Of a DNA stretch of 64,000 nt, positions 32,138-42,787 are shown one piece after another; position 1 is the first letter of the stretch; every line of letters starts with the position of its first letter. The stretch is from Yersinia aleksiciae. Its GTDB lineage: Bacteria; Pseudomonadota; Gammaproteobacteria; Enterobacterales; Enterobacteriaceae. The position numbers were made by a program, and so were the translations under genes. The notes beneath the pieces are model-generated. The model saw nothing but the letters and a program-made list of their open reading frames with translations, had not been told where the DNA came from and made no database searches. The stretch lies in NCBI RefSeq assembly GCF_001047675.1, contig NZ_CP011975.1, positions 1,342,073 through 1,406,072 of the forward strand, written 5' to 3'.

Positions 32138-32713
32138 ATGCTTAATATTGATCGGAAATACCTCATGAATCTTGATGAAAGCACATTAAAAAAACAGCGA
32201 TTGATCATGCAGATCATTGCCGTTCTACTGCTATTGGGCGGGATATTCTGCTTGATCAATCCATTGGCCTCCAGTGTCGTGCTGAGCAAGATCATTGGTA
32301 TTCTGCTGCTACTCAGTGGTATCGCCTTGATTGTCGGCATGGTGACCAACCGCCGCGCCCATGACCTCTGGCCGATGGTGACTGGGATCTTACTCGGCGT
32401 GGCATACATTGTTATGGGTTATGTATTCATCACAAATCCAGCGATTGGCATGATAAGTCTGGCGGTGGTACTGGCCGTGCTATTTGCCTTTGGTGGGGTG
32501 ATGCGGCTGATCTCTGGTTTTAAAACATGGAAAATGCCGGGCGCATGGTTGCAGATCTTGTTAGGGGTATTGGATCTGGTGATCACCTATCTGTTGGTCA
32601 GCGCCGGGCCGCTGATGTCGATTACCATGGTCACCACCTTGGTTGGGATTGAGATGTTATTCAGTTCATTTAGCTGCTTTATGGTGGCGAGCCTCTATAA
32701 ACAAAATTCATAA
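32138..32713 (+). CDS. hdeD: HdeD-family membrane protein
   Basis: A 191-residue inner-membrane protein with about six helices, aligning along its length with E. coli HdeD (190 residues): MLNIDRKYLMNLDESTLKKQ, then AVLLLLGGIFCLINPLASS, LLLLSGIALIVGMVTNRRA, and the C-terminal STLVGIE-like TTLVGIEMLFSSFSCFMVAS. HdeD helps acid resistance in E. coli at high cell density, where it sits beside the periplasmic chaperones hdeAB; no hdeA or hdeB is present here. ATG with CAGGAG 10 bases upstream. The start is preceded by a small hydrophobic reading frame. Likely cytoplasmic-membrane stress protein. Confidence 0.85.
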   Translation: MLNIDRKYLMNLDESTLKKQRLIMQIIAVLLLLGGIFCLINPLASSVVLSKIIGILLLLSGIALIVGMVTNRRAHDLWPMVTGILLGVAYIVMGYVFITNPAIGMISLAVVLAVLFAFGGVMRLISGFKTWKMPGAWLQILLGVLDLVITYLLVSAGPLMSITMVTTLVGIEMLFSSFSCFMVASLYKQNS

Positions 32714-32918
32714 ATCTCCTCTTCTGAGCGGTATCCTGAGCTGGGATACCGCTCCCCCTTCGACGTCATATTCATGACCGCTATCACAATCAGCACATCG
32801 TAATTTCCCAAGCTGCACGGCACCGTCTAAATTTGAATAAAAAATCTCATCCGACCACTTGTCCAATCCGGCCAGGGCGGCGAGAAATAACAATAACGGT
32901 TTGGCTATATTGAGCTGA

Positions 32919-34976
<2,058 letters not shown>

Positions 34977-35211
34977 GTTAGCTAATCGGAACAGGGTGTA
35001 GCAAAAAACACACCCTGTAATCTCCCGCAGTACATCAGATTCAGCCCCCCAAAAATACAGCCTTCTATGTGAAATAAGCTCATTTTCACTGTGCGCCAAA
35101 ATAATAGATATGCATTGTTGAATGCACGATAAAAATAGCATTCGATAATATTAATTAACACCTAAATATATGAGTAATTAAATAAATAAATAAATAGCAG
35201 AACATCATCCA

Positions 35212-35265
35212 CAAAATAAGCAAAATAAGCAAAATAAGCAAAATAAGCAAAATAAGCAAAATAAA
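35212..35265. repeat. 9-bp tandem repeat CAAAATAAG, six copies
   Basis: Five perfect copies of CAAAATAAG (35212-35256) and a sixth with one change (CAAAATAAA, 35257-35265). It lies about 195 bp before the autotransporter start. Because 9 is not far from one helical turn, gain or loss of units would rotate upstream sites relative to the promoter. Confidence 0.9.
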
Positions 35266-35407
35266 TATTTATAAGATAAAATAATTGAACCATTCAGACA
35301 AAATAGAATAAATTAATTCCTTTAACCACTCTTACTTCAAAATCAACATATTTATAGCCCACAATCATTCAATTACATCCAACTCAAATGAAAGCAACCT
35401 TTATAAA

Positions 35408-35426
35408 AATATTGCTTATCATTAAT
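35408..35426. promoter_or_regulatory. Weak candidate Fur box
   Basis: AATATTGCTTATCATTAAT matches 13 of 19 positions of the Fur consensus and lies 33 bp before the autotransporter start. The A/T-rich context makes chance matches likely. Confidence 0.25.
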
Positions 35427-35458
35427 TAAAATCAACTACATGGACAGTTATATTAATC

Positions 35459-38185
35459 ATGAAAAACAAAGTTAAGTCACAAATAATAACCCAGATGAAT
35501 ATAAATAATATCCGAGAAAACTCGCTATTAAGGAAAAAGAGCCCCATTGCTATTTTTATTGCTACTGCGCTGTTTGTTTTTGGTAGTGATCATGCAATGG
35601 CTGCGCCTGAAGATACATACACCTATACGAATGAAACAATTGGTACAGGTGGGAAACATAAAAAATTATATATCACCGACACTCAAAGTGTAAATGATAT
35701 GCTAGTTCATGAAGGTTTCCTTCACATGTCTGGCGAAGCTGAAGCTTATAGAACAACAGTTCTCGACGAAGGCGATCTACATTTAGATGGTTACAAGCCA
35801 AAAGCTTTCAATACGAAAATCGAAAGTGGTGGCTTATTTTCACTTCTTGGTGGAGCCAGTGCTCATGCTACTATCGTTAATCTCGGAGGAACAATGTCTA
35901 TAACGCGAAGCACATCAGATCCTATAGTGCTGCGCGACACTACAATAGGAGGCATATTACAATTAAGTGGGGGTCAAGAGTGGATTATGGAGGGGGTTCA
36001 ATTGGAAGGGGAGACTCACTTCCTCACTGGTTCAAAATTAGAAATTGGTGCTGATGCTCGGGATAAAGAAATTTATCTTACAAATAATGGAAACCTTATT
36101 ATCTCAAACAATATGGAAATAAAGTCTGGAATAAAAGGTAATGGACAAATAATAATACAGAAGGACGCCTTCGATAGACCCGAAAAACTAAAGTTAACCT
36201 TAATTGGTCGGAATCTCAACGATCCTGATGATGCTGATTATGATTACTCAGGGGAAACATCTTTGATAGATGGTACTCTTCAAATAAAACAGGCCACTTT
36301 TCATAACAGTCCAATTACAGGTATAGGCGCAGAAAAAACAGAACTCTGGATTGGTGAAACGGGTTCTGACAACAAATCTTATCTGCGAACAACCGTGCAG
36401 AACACCCATGTTTCTATTCTTAATAATAGTCATTGGGATATGACCGAAAATTCCACTATTTACAATTTGAATATATCATCCCTTGGAAGTATTAATCTTG
36501 GTTATAATGGCAGACTTGGAAATATATTAACCATTGGTGAAAACTATTCTGCTAATAGCCAAAGTCTCTTAGAATTTAATACTCAATTGGGAAATGATGA
36601 CTCCCCAACTGACCGCATGATTGTTCGAGGGGATACCTCTGGCGAAACCAATGTTAAAGTCAATAATATTGGAGGCACAGGAGATAAAACAGATTTCGGC
36701 ATCCTGTTAATCCAAGTGCTAGGTGAATCTAATGGTGAATTTATTCAATTAGGCCGTGCTAAAGCCGGTGCTTTTGAATACAAATTAGGCCGAGGAGAAA
36801 GTGATCTTTACAAAAATTGGTATCTGCACAGTAGCTTAGCTGATTACACCGTGGATAATAACAAACCAACGGATGCTGAACCGACTTTAGCTCAAGGCGC
36901 GACTCAGCCAACCGCCCTCGCCCCGAAGGAAGACACTGATACACTCGGTATACTGCCTGATTATCCCGACGAAGATATTAGTGAGAACAAACGAGTTAGC
37001 AGCAAATTAAATGAGACAAAACCAACGGCTCATACCACGAATGTGGATGATTTCACTGTAGGTCCTCATTATCCCGATGAGAATGCTGATAAGAACAAAC
37101 CCGTTAATATTGATGAAAAACATGATGCTGAAGATGCGCCACCAGCAGCACCAGCAGCACCAGCAGCAAAAACCGTAACAAATGATAGCGCCAGTAAAAC
37201 CAAGGCCGCTACGACTGCCAAGGCATCATCACCAAGCCAGCCACAGGTTTATGCCCCTGAAAATGGTAGCTATATTGCCAATATTGTCATGGCAAGAAGC
37301 TTGTTCAATACCCGCTTCGAGGATCGCTCCGGAAGCTATCAATATAAAGATGCGGTGAGTGGCCAATGGCGCACCTCCAGCATGTGGATGCGTACCCAAG
37401 GCGGTAAAAATAATTTTGGTCATGCTGTCGATCAATTAGATATCAACGGGAAATACTACTCGGTTCAACTCGGGATGGATGTTATTCAAGAGGGAAGCGG
37501 ACGTATTGGTGTGTTGGCTGGATTAGGTAAAGCCACCAGCCACAGCAAGTCTAAAGTCACCGGTTATTACTCCAACGGCTCCGTTAATGGCTATAACCTC
37601 GGCGTATATGCAAGCTGGTTACCTGAACAGAAAGATAATACCGGTTTCTATATTGATACCTTGGCGCAATATAGCTGGTTCAACAATACCGTTAATGGTC
37701 AGGAACGAGCGGAGGATAAATATAAATCATCCGGTTTCACCACCTCAATCGAAAGTGGCTATACCTTTAAAATGGCGACTACAGACCAATTGGGTTATTT
37801 CATTCAGCCTAATGCACAAGTTACCTTACAGGGGATCCAGACTCAATCACATAAAACAGCCTACGGCGAGTTAATCAGTGATGGCAATAAAGGCCACATG
37901 GTCACCCGTATTGGTGCAAAAACTTACTTGCAAACCATGAATAGCCAGGATAGCCAATTCACGCCTTTTATTGCCGTTAACTGGCTTCACCAAAATCAAA
38001 ACACCGGTGCGATTATTTCAGGGCAACGTGTTGAGAGTAAAAGCAAAAATAGCACTGAATTTAAGATTGGTTTAGAAAGTAAGATTGAGCAACAACTGCA
38101 TGTCTGGGCGACAATAGACTATCAGATGGGGCGTTATAGTGATAATAACGCTAATGCTTTGGCTGGCATAAAATACCACTTCTAA
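35459..38185 (+). CDS. Autotransporter 1 (type Va), beta-helix passenger
   Basis: A 908-residue classical autotransporter. An extended signal peptide covers about residues 1-48 (hydrophobic core SPIAIFIATALFVFG, cleavage after HAMA). The passenger, about 49-475, has short repeated beta-strands with Asn/Gly turns (GGLFSLLGG, GGTMSI, GGILQLSGG), as in AidA/pertactin-like beta helices. A proline/acid-rich linker (about 480-590) contains two YPDE modules and APAAPAAPAA. The C-terminal 12-strand barrel, about 600-908, starts near NGSYIANIVMARSLFNTRF and ends KYHF, with the terminal aromatic residue needed for Bam insertion. Composition is A/T-rich in the passenger and nearer the core genome in the barrel. 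It is a Yersinia Yap-type protein; I cannot name which one. Adhesion or autoaggregation is a likely role. Confidence 0.9.
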   Translation: MKNKVKSQIITQMNINNIRENSLLRKKSPIAIFIATALFVFGSDHAMAAPEDTYTYTNETIGTGGKHKKLYITDTQSVNDMLVHEGFLHMSGEAEAYRTTVLDEGDLHLDGYKPKAFNTKIESGGLFSLLGGASAHATIVNLGGTMSITRSTSDPIVLRDTTIGGILQLSGGQEWIMEGVQLEGETHFLTGSKLEIGADARDKEIYLTNNGNLIISNNMEIKSGIKGNGQIIIQKDAFDRPEKLKLTLIGRNLNDPDDADYDYSGETSLIDGTLQIKQATFHNSPITGIGAEKTELWIGETGSDNKSYLRTTVQNTHVSILNNSHWDMTENSTIYNLNISSLGSINLGYNGRLGNILTIGENYSANSQSLLEFNTQLGNDDSPTDRMIVRGDTSGETNVKVNNIGGTGDKTDFGILLIQVLGESNGEFIQLGRAKAGAFEYKLGRGESDLYKNWYLHSSLADYTVDNNKPTDAEPTLAQGATQPTALAPKEDTDTLGILPDYPDEDISENKRVSSKLNETKPTAHTTNVDDFTVGPHYPDENADKNKPVNIDEKHDAEDAPPAAPAAPAAKTVTNDSASKTKAATTAKASSPSQPQVYAPENGSYIANIVMARSLFNTRFEDRSGSYQYKDAVSGQWRTSSMWMRTQGGKNNFGHAVDQLDINGKYYSVQLGMDVIQEGSGRIGVLAGLGKATSHSKSKVTGYYSNGSVNGYNLGVYASWLPEQKDNTGFYIDTLAQYSWFNNTVNGQERAEDKYKSSGFTTSIESGYTFKMATTDQLGYFIQPNAQVTLQGIQTQSHKTAYGELISDGNKGHMVTRIGAKTYLQTMNSQDSQFTPFIAVNWLHQNQNTGAIISGQRVESKSKNSTEFKIGLESKIEQQLHVWATIDYQMGRYSDNNANALAGIKYHF

Positions 38186-38199
38186 CATCAGTAAGTATC

Positions 38200-38233
38200 A
38201 CCCGAATCACTGATTCAAGTCAGTGATTCGGGT
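38200..38233. terminator. Perfect hairpin after autotransporter 1
   Basis: ACCCGAATCACTGA (38200-38213) and TCAGTGATTCGGGT (38220-38233) form a perfect 14-bp stem with loop TTCAAG. It starts 15 bp after the stop. There is no T-run, so it may block 3' exonucleases rather than terminate. The right arm belongs to an ERIC core, so the hairpin arose from ERIC sequence. Confidence 0.6.
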
Positions 38234-38768
38234 AAGTGCGCGCCGCTAACAACCCTGCGGCTTCAAGTTTGCAGGGTATACCCAAAGTCATTGGAGTCGC
38301 AGGTAGGCAGCAAGCAAATGCATCCCGATGAGCTTACATCAGTAAGTGATTCGGGTATGTACGCGCCGCTAACAACCCTGCAACTTCAAGTTTGCAGGGT
38401 ATACCCAAAGTCATTGGAGTCGCAGGTAGGCAGCAAGCAAATGCATCCCGATGAGCTTACATCAGTAAGTGATTCGGGTATGTACGTGTCGCTAACAACC
38501 CTGCGGCTTCAAGTTTGCAGGGTATACCCAAAGTCATTGGAGTCGCAGGTAGGCAGCAAGCAAATGCATCCCGATGAGCTTACATCAGTAAGTGATTCGG
38601 GTATGTACGTGTCGCTAACAACCCTGCAACTTCAAGTTTGCAGGGTATACCCAAAGTCATTGGAGTCGCAGGTAGGCAGCAAGCAAATGTATCCCGATGA
38701 GCTTACATCAGTAAGTGATTCGGGTAAGTGCGCGCCGCTAACAACCCTGCGGCTTCAATTACGCAGGG
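38234..38768. repeat. Tandem ERIC array, 123-bp period (one partial and four full copies)
   Basis: Units start with TATACCCAAAGTCATTGG at 38277, 38400, 38523 and 38646 and end at 38768; a partial unit precedes them. Each holds the ERIC core CCCGATGAGCTTACATCAGT then AAGTGATTCGGG. The spacing is exactly 123 bp each time and the copies differ at only a few bases, so the array arose by recent duplication. Because 123 is divisible by 3, an open frame of 189 codons with a 41-residue repeat runs through it; I do not regard that as a gene. It separates convergent autotransporter 1 and rlmG. Confidence 0.95.
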
Positions 38769-38771
38769 TAT

Positions 38772-39959
38772 TTAGAAATCGCTGTACGACATATCCAGAC
38801 TCCCAGAACCACCGCCTTCTGAGCGAGATGAGGCCGTTTTCACCGCTTTCAGTACCATAAACTTCTGGTTGGAATCCAGTGTTTCGCAATTACCAAACAA
38901 GCGCTTCAGTTTGTGGAAGTAGTCCAGATGACGGTTACCGACGATCATCAGCTCGCCCCCGACTTTCAGGCAACGCTTGGCATCACAAAACATCTGCCAG
39001 GCGACATGGTCGCTGACCGCGTGCTGTTGATGGAAAGGTGGGTTGCACAGCACCAATTGCAAGCTCTCGCGCTCAACACCTGCCAACCCATGGCTCACCA
39101 TAAATTCACAGCGCGACAAATCCTGCGGGCGATTATAGGTGATATTCAGTTCACTGGACGCCACTGCCATGTAGGACTCATCCACAAACAACATTTCTGC
39201 TAGTGGATTTTGCTCCAGCGCGATTAAACCAACCACCCCATTGCCACAGCCGAGATCTGCAATTTTACCCGTCACATCATATGGCAGGATCTCCATAAAG
39301 AAGCGTGCGCCGATATCCAGATTATTGCGAGAGAAAACGTTCGCGTGGTTATGGATAACATACTCGGTATTCGCCAGCGGCCAGTCAGTGGTTTCAGCGG
39401 CGTCGGTCAGTGGCAGATCCGCCACTTCACAGTGGATAAGCCGGGCTTTCTTCCATGCCAACGTCGTTTTGGTCGGCCCAAGAATGGTTTCAAACAGTTG
39501 CAGGGTGGAATTATGCACGTCGCGGGATTTCGCGCCGGCAATAATCACCGTATCTGGGGCGACAACGCGGCGCAAAGCACGCAATTGCTGCTCCAGCAGC
39601 GCCAAGGCTTTAGGGATCTTAATCACCACCAGCTTAGGGGCTTCTGGCAAAGCATCAATGCTGCTCAGTAATGTAACGGCGTCTTCATCCAGACGGTTTA
39701 AACGCAAATTATGCGCCGTTGCCAGTTGGCTCATATAAGAATCACTGACACTGAATGGCCGATGAGCATGTAAAGCGCAAGCCAGCGTACCAAACTGATC
39801 GTTAAACACCAGCACCGGGCGGTCATCAATTAGATTTAAATCAATGTGTTGTAACAGATATTCATCTGCTGCTTCCCACGCCTGTAGGGTATTGGAATTT
39901 TCTTGTGGCGGAAAACGCTCAAGCTCAAGGCTTTGCGTTCCCAGATCGAGTTGGCTCAT
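38772..39959 (-). CDS. rlmG: 23S rRNA (guanine1835-N2)-methyltransferase RlmG
   Basis: A 395-residue SAM-dependent methyltransferase that makes m2G1835 in 23S rRNA. It has an N-terminal degenerate domain (about 1-190; [34 protein letters not shown]) and a catalytic Rossmann domain with [11 protein letters not shown] (motif I, near 243) and [14 protein letters not shown] (the NPPF motif IV). The ATG at 39959 gives [10 protein letters not shown]. Compared with the E. coli protein of about 378 residues it carries a C-terminal tail rich in Gly/Ser ([14 protein letters not shown]). The stop codon lies 3 bp from the tandem ERIC array. In E. coli it is next to fadH, as here apart from the inserted autotransporter. 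Confidence 0.95.
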   Translation of the reverse strand: MSQLDLGTQSLELERFPPQENSNTLQAWEAADEYLLQHIDLNLIDDRPVLVFNDQFGTLACALHAHRPFSVSDSYMSQLATAHNLRLNRLDEDAVTLLSSIDALPEAPKLVVIKIPKALALLEQQLRALRRVVAPDTVIIAGAKSRDVHNSTLQLFETILGPTKTTLAWKKARLIHCEVADLPLTDAAETTDWPLANTEYVIHNHANVFSRNNLDIGARFFMEILPYDVTGKIADLGCGNGVVGLIALEQNPLAEMLFVDESYMAVASSELNITYNRPQDLSRCEFMVSHGLAGVERESLQLVLCNPPFHQQHAVSDHVAWQMFCDAKRCLKVGGELMIVGNRHLDYFHKLKRLFGNCETLDSNQKFMVLKAVKTASSRSEGGGSGSLDMSYSDF

Positions 39960-40446
39960 CACCGCTCCTGAATAATAAATTTGGGCTGTTTATCCCCTAA
40001 AACGGGCGATCAGTAAAATGTTTTTTTACTTAAATGGCATTTTATCGACACCAAGGCCCACAAAACAAAAAATGCTGAGGACAGAGTGAGGAGAGCAGCC
40101 GAACCAATAGCTTGGGTCGACAACAGGTTCCACTCACGCACCAATCCTTATTAAATATTATTTTCATGCCGAGTCATTATCAACACAATCAATTCCTGCT
40201 GGCTCAACATAAAATATCGCTCGGTATGTAAACCTACATTATTACTTAACTTCTTATTATCACTTATTCATCGAATAGATTAAATGATAAATATTTCGTG
40301 ATTTAATTATTTAGATCTTACGTCTTTTATTTTAACGGGTTAGCGCCAAAACATTTATTTCATATTACATCTTATCTTTATCATCAGGATTTCTATAACC
40401 AGCTTAAAAACGCTGAAGTATCAATTACCAGGAAGGTAAACCAATA
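39960..40446. other. rlmG-autotransporter 2 divergent intergenic region
   Basis: A 487-bp A/T-rich stretch between the divergent rlmG and the second autotransporter. It must hold both promoters. I see no repeat, RNA gene or recognised operator. Confidence 0.5.
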
Positions 40447-42033
40447 ATGTCATTATTAGATTTTATACAACCGAGCCCCCCTACTCGCCCCTCTCATTTA
40501 TCTACATCCCGTATCCCGTATCATTTAGCACCTTGTGCCAAAGCCATCGGAGTTTTGTTGTTAATACTGGGCAATACCACTGCGTGGGCAAGTATTGATA
40601 CTGAAAAAAAAGAACCCGAAAGGTCGGCCCAAGCGCAAGAAATGATACAGCACCTTGGGTATTTAAAGCAGGATAGGGAGAATCAGCTGAATCTGCATCC
40701 AGATCAGAGACAGAAGGGGAAGATTGAATATCTAGAGGGGCAGATCCGGCAGCAATATGAGCAACTGCAAAATATGCACCTGTCTGAATACAATGTGTGG
40801 GATCTGATGACACAGGCGGAAGTACAGAAGAGTCTGGTGGGAACACAGAAGGCATTGGAGGAAACACAGGAGGATCTGGCACAACTACGAAGGGAATTGG
40901 AGCAGGGACAGGAAGTTCTAGCTCAAAAACGGAAGCAACAAGATCAGGTCGGGCAGAAAGACACATCGCTTGTCACCACCACAGACAAACCTAAATCGGC
41001 ACCTAAGAAAAAAACCAAACAAGAAACCAAGCCACAACCTAAACCAGAATCTATCATTGAGCTGAACCCACAGATCGGTATCTATATCGCGAACCAGATC
41101 GCAGCTCAAAAAATGTTTATTACCGACGACTTACAACATCGCCAAAGGGAAACACTCTACATTGACCCACTCACAGGCGAGAGAAAAACGACCAACATGT
41201 GGTTGAACACCTCAAGCACAGCAAGTCGTTTTAATGCAGGCCACAAGCAGTTGAATACCAAAAGTTCTCGCTACGCGATCCAACTCGGAGGGCCGCTGAT
41301 CAAATGGAGCTATGGCGAAAACGATCAAGGACTTTTGGGTATCACTACTGGTTTGGGCCGGGCCACAAACAACAGCTATTCTGCTTCCTCTAACAACCAG
41401 GTCCACGGATCGGTAGAAGGCTATAACCTTGGCTTATATAGCATCTGGTTCGCCGACAGTGACACAAGGCTCGGAACTTACGTTGATTTGCTGACGCAAT
41501 ACAGTTTTTTCAAAAACCACATTAGGACGCCAGGCGTTAGAGATGTCACTCATTACCAATCGTATGTATTCACCACAGCATTAGAAACGGGTTACAAAAT
41601 TCAGCTACTCGAAAAAGAGCAGGCCAGATTCTTTGTACAGCCTAACGCGAAGGTATCCTGGCAGTTGAGCAGCGGGCTGCAGCACGACGAAGTCGCTAGA
41701 GAGCCAGTCACGATTGAGAAAAGTGATTCCGTCGTGACCAAATTAGGCGTACGTACAGCACTGGAATTCGACATTGCTACTTTGTCGACTAAAAACCTAC
41801 AAATCAGCCCCTCCTTTGAAGCCAATTGGATACATAACAATGGAAATAAAGGGACATGGCTAAGCCAAACTCGGGTGACACCACAAGGTAACCGTGATAT
41901 TGCCGAACTGAAGCTGGGCATTGAAAGCCAAATCAGCAACAACCTACAGCTGTGGACGAACTTAGGCCAACAATTTGGCCGCCAAAAATACTCTGAGACT
42001 CAAGCTACAATTGGGGGAAATTACCACTTTTAA
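40447..42033 (+). CDS. Autotransporter 2 with a short coiled-coil passenger
   Basis: A 528-residue protein: signal peptide with a long n-region (about 1-48; core AIGVLLLILGNTTAWA), then a short, hydrophilic passenger of about 160 residues that is predicted coiled coil rather than beta helix (GQIRQQYEQLQNMH, VQKSLVGTQKALEETQEDLA, QLRRELEQGQEVLAQ), a Lys/Pro/Thr linker (PKSAPKKKTKQETKPQPKP) and a C-terminal autotransporter barrel (about 215-528) ending NYHF. The barrel parallels that of autotransporter 1: YIANQ.. versus YIANI.., EGYNLGLYSIWF versus NGYNLGVYASWL, and TQYSFF versus AQYSWF. A Shine-Dalgarno AGGAAGG stands 11 bases before the ATG. Such a small coiled-coil passenger could act as a stalk or in autoaggregation, but no adhesin domain is seen. 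Confidence 0.85.
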   Translation: MSLLDFIQPSPPTRPSHLSTSRIPYHLAPCAKAIGVLLLILGNTTAWASIDTEKKEPERSAQAQEMIQHLGYLKQDRENQLNLHPDQRQKGKIEYLEGQIRQQYEQLQNMHLSEYNVWDLMTQAEVQKSLVGTQKALEETQEDLAQLRRELEQGQEVLAQKRKQQDQVGQKDTSLVTTTDKPKSAPKKKTKQETKPQPKPESIIELNPQIGIYIANQIAAQKMFITDDLQHRQRETLYIDPLTGERKTTNMWLNTSSTASRFNAGHKQLNTKSSRYAIQLGGPLIKWSYGENDQGLLGITTGLGRATNNSYSASSNNQVHGSVEGYNLGLYSIWFADSDTRLGTYVDLLTQYSFFKNHIRTPGVRDVTHYQSYVFTTALETGYKIQLLEKEQARFFVQPNAKVSWQLSSGLQHDEVAREPVTIEKSDSVVTKLGVRTALEFDIATLSTKNLQISPSFEANWIHNNGNKGTWLSQTRVTPQGNRDIAELKLGIESQISNNLQLWTNLGQQFGRQKYSETQATIGGNYHF

Positions 42034-42186
42034 GTCACCGCTTCTTTAAATCAAAACATCCAATGCGGGTAAAGCTTAATGGTGATATCTGCATTGGTCA
42101 CTTTTTGTCTAAACAGCAAGAAAACGTTATTATCAGGCTATCACCACTAACAATAGATTCATCAAATTAGCCAGAGCAAATTATAT

Positions 42187-42690
42187 ATGCAGGAACTAAC
42201 CTATCTGCAAGGTTATCCCGAACACTTACAATCTCAGGTACGCCAACTTATTACCGACCAGCGGTTGGGCAGTGTATTGCGCCAGCGGTATCCACAAACT
42301 CATGATTACAATACAGATAAAATGCTGTATCAATACACGATTGATTTAAAGAACCAGTATTTGCGCAATGCTCAGCCACTGAGTAAAGTTGCTTACGACA
42401 GTAAAATTCAGGTGATGAAACATGCGCTTGGCCTGCATACCGCCATTTCCAGAGTGCAAGGCGGCAAATTAAAGGCCAAAGCCGAAATTCGGGTCGCGAC
42501 CCTATTTAAAAATGCCCCTGAAGCTTTTCTCAAAATGATCGTGGTCCACGAACTGGCTCATTTAAAAGAGAAAGATCACAACAAAGCGTTCTACAGTTTG
42601 TGCTGCCATATGGAGCCGCAATATCATCAGTTGGAGTTTGATACTCGCCTCTATCTGACACACTTAGATCTTTTTGGCACGATTTACTAG
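42187..42690 (+). CDS. ygjP: YgjP, M48-like zinc metalloprotein
   Basis: A 167-residue protein nearly identical in layout to E. coli YgjP: MQELTYLQGYPEHLQSQVR, VQGGKLKAKAEIRVAT, then the zinc motif VVHELAHLKEKDHNKAFY with HExxH near residue 121 and a further His about 10 residues on, and CCHMEPQYHQLEFDTR. This is the YgjP/WLM-type metal-dependent hydrolase group; E. coli YgjP has been reported to act on nucleoside triphosphates (UTP) in vitro, and a protease role is also possible. It lies between autotransporter 2 and ygjR; in E. coli ygjP also follows rlmG. Confidence 0.92.
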   Translation: MQELTYLQGYPEHLQSQVRQLITDQRLGSVLRQRYPQTHDYNTDKMLYQYTIDLKNQYLRNAQPLSKVAYDSKIQVMKHALGLHTAISRVQGGKLKAKAEIRVATLFKNAPEAFLKMIVVHELAHLKEKDHNKAFYSLCCHMEPQYHQLEFDTRLYLTHLDLFGTIY

Positions 42691-42787
42691 CATTTGCATG
42701 ATGATTCAAGAAAATCCATCGGTGACTCTAGGGTCATGATAATCTGGCCGTTCAACGTGTTTTTCTTCTGTAGGAATGGAGTTCACT

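Larger units (their letters stand above)
34977..35458. other. A/T-rich region upstream of autotransporter 1
   Basis: A 482-bp gene-free stretch, far richer in A/T than its surroundings. It holds the 9-bp tandem repeat at 35212-35265 and a candidate Fur-type site at 35408-35426, and must contain the autotransporter promoter. Such A/T content is typical of DNA silenced by H-NS. Confidence 0.6.

Noticed and set aside
38291-38860. A 189-codon open frame with 41-residue internal repeats
   Set aside because: It runs through the tandem ERIC array, whose 123-bp period keeps one frame open, and continues antisense into rlmG. No ribosome-binding site or protein-like composition supports translation.
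40502-40966. A 154-codon proline-rich antisense frame in autotransporter 2
   Set aside because: It is the reverse complement of the GAG/CAG-rich coiled-coil codons, with no start signals or known family.
40797-40994. A glycine/serine/threonine-rich frame overlapping autotransporter 2
   Set aside because: It is the +1 frame of the coiled-coil coding region. A stop lies just upstream in that frame, so there is no sign of a frameshifted ancestral passenger; the in-frame protein links a signal peptide to a complete barrel.
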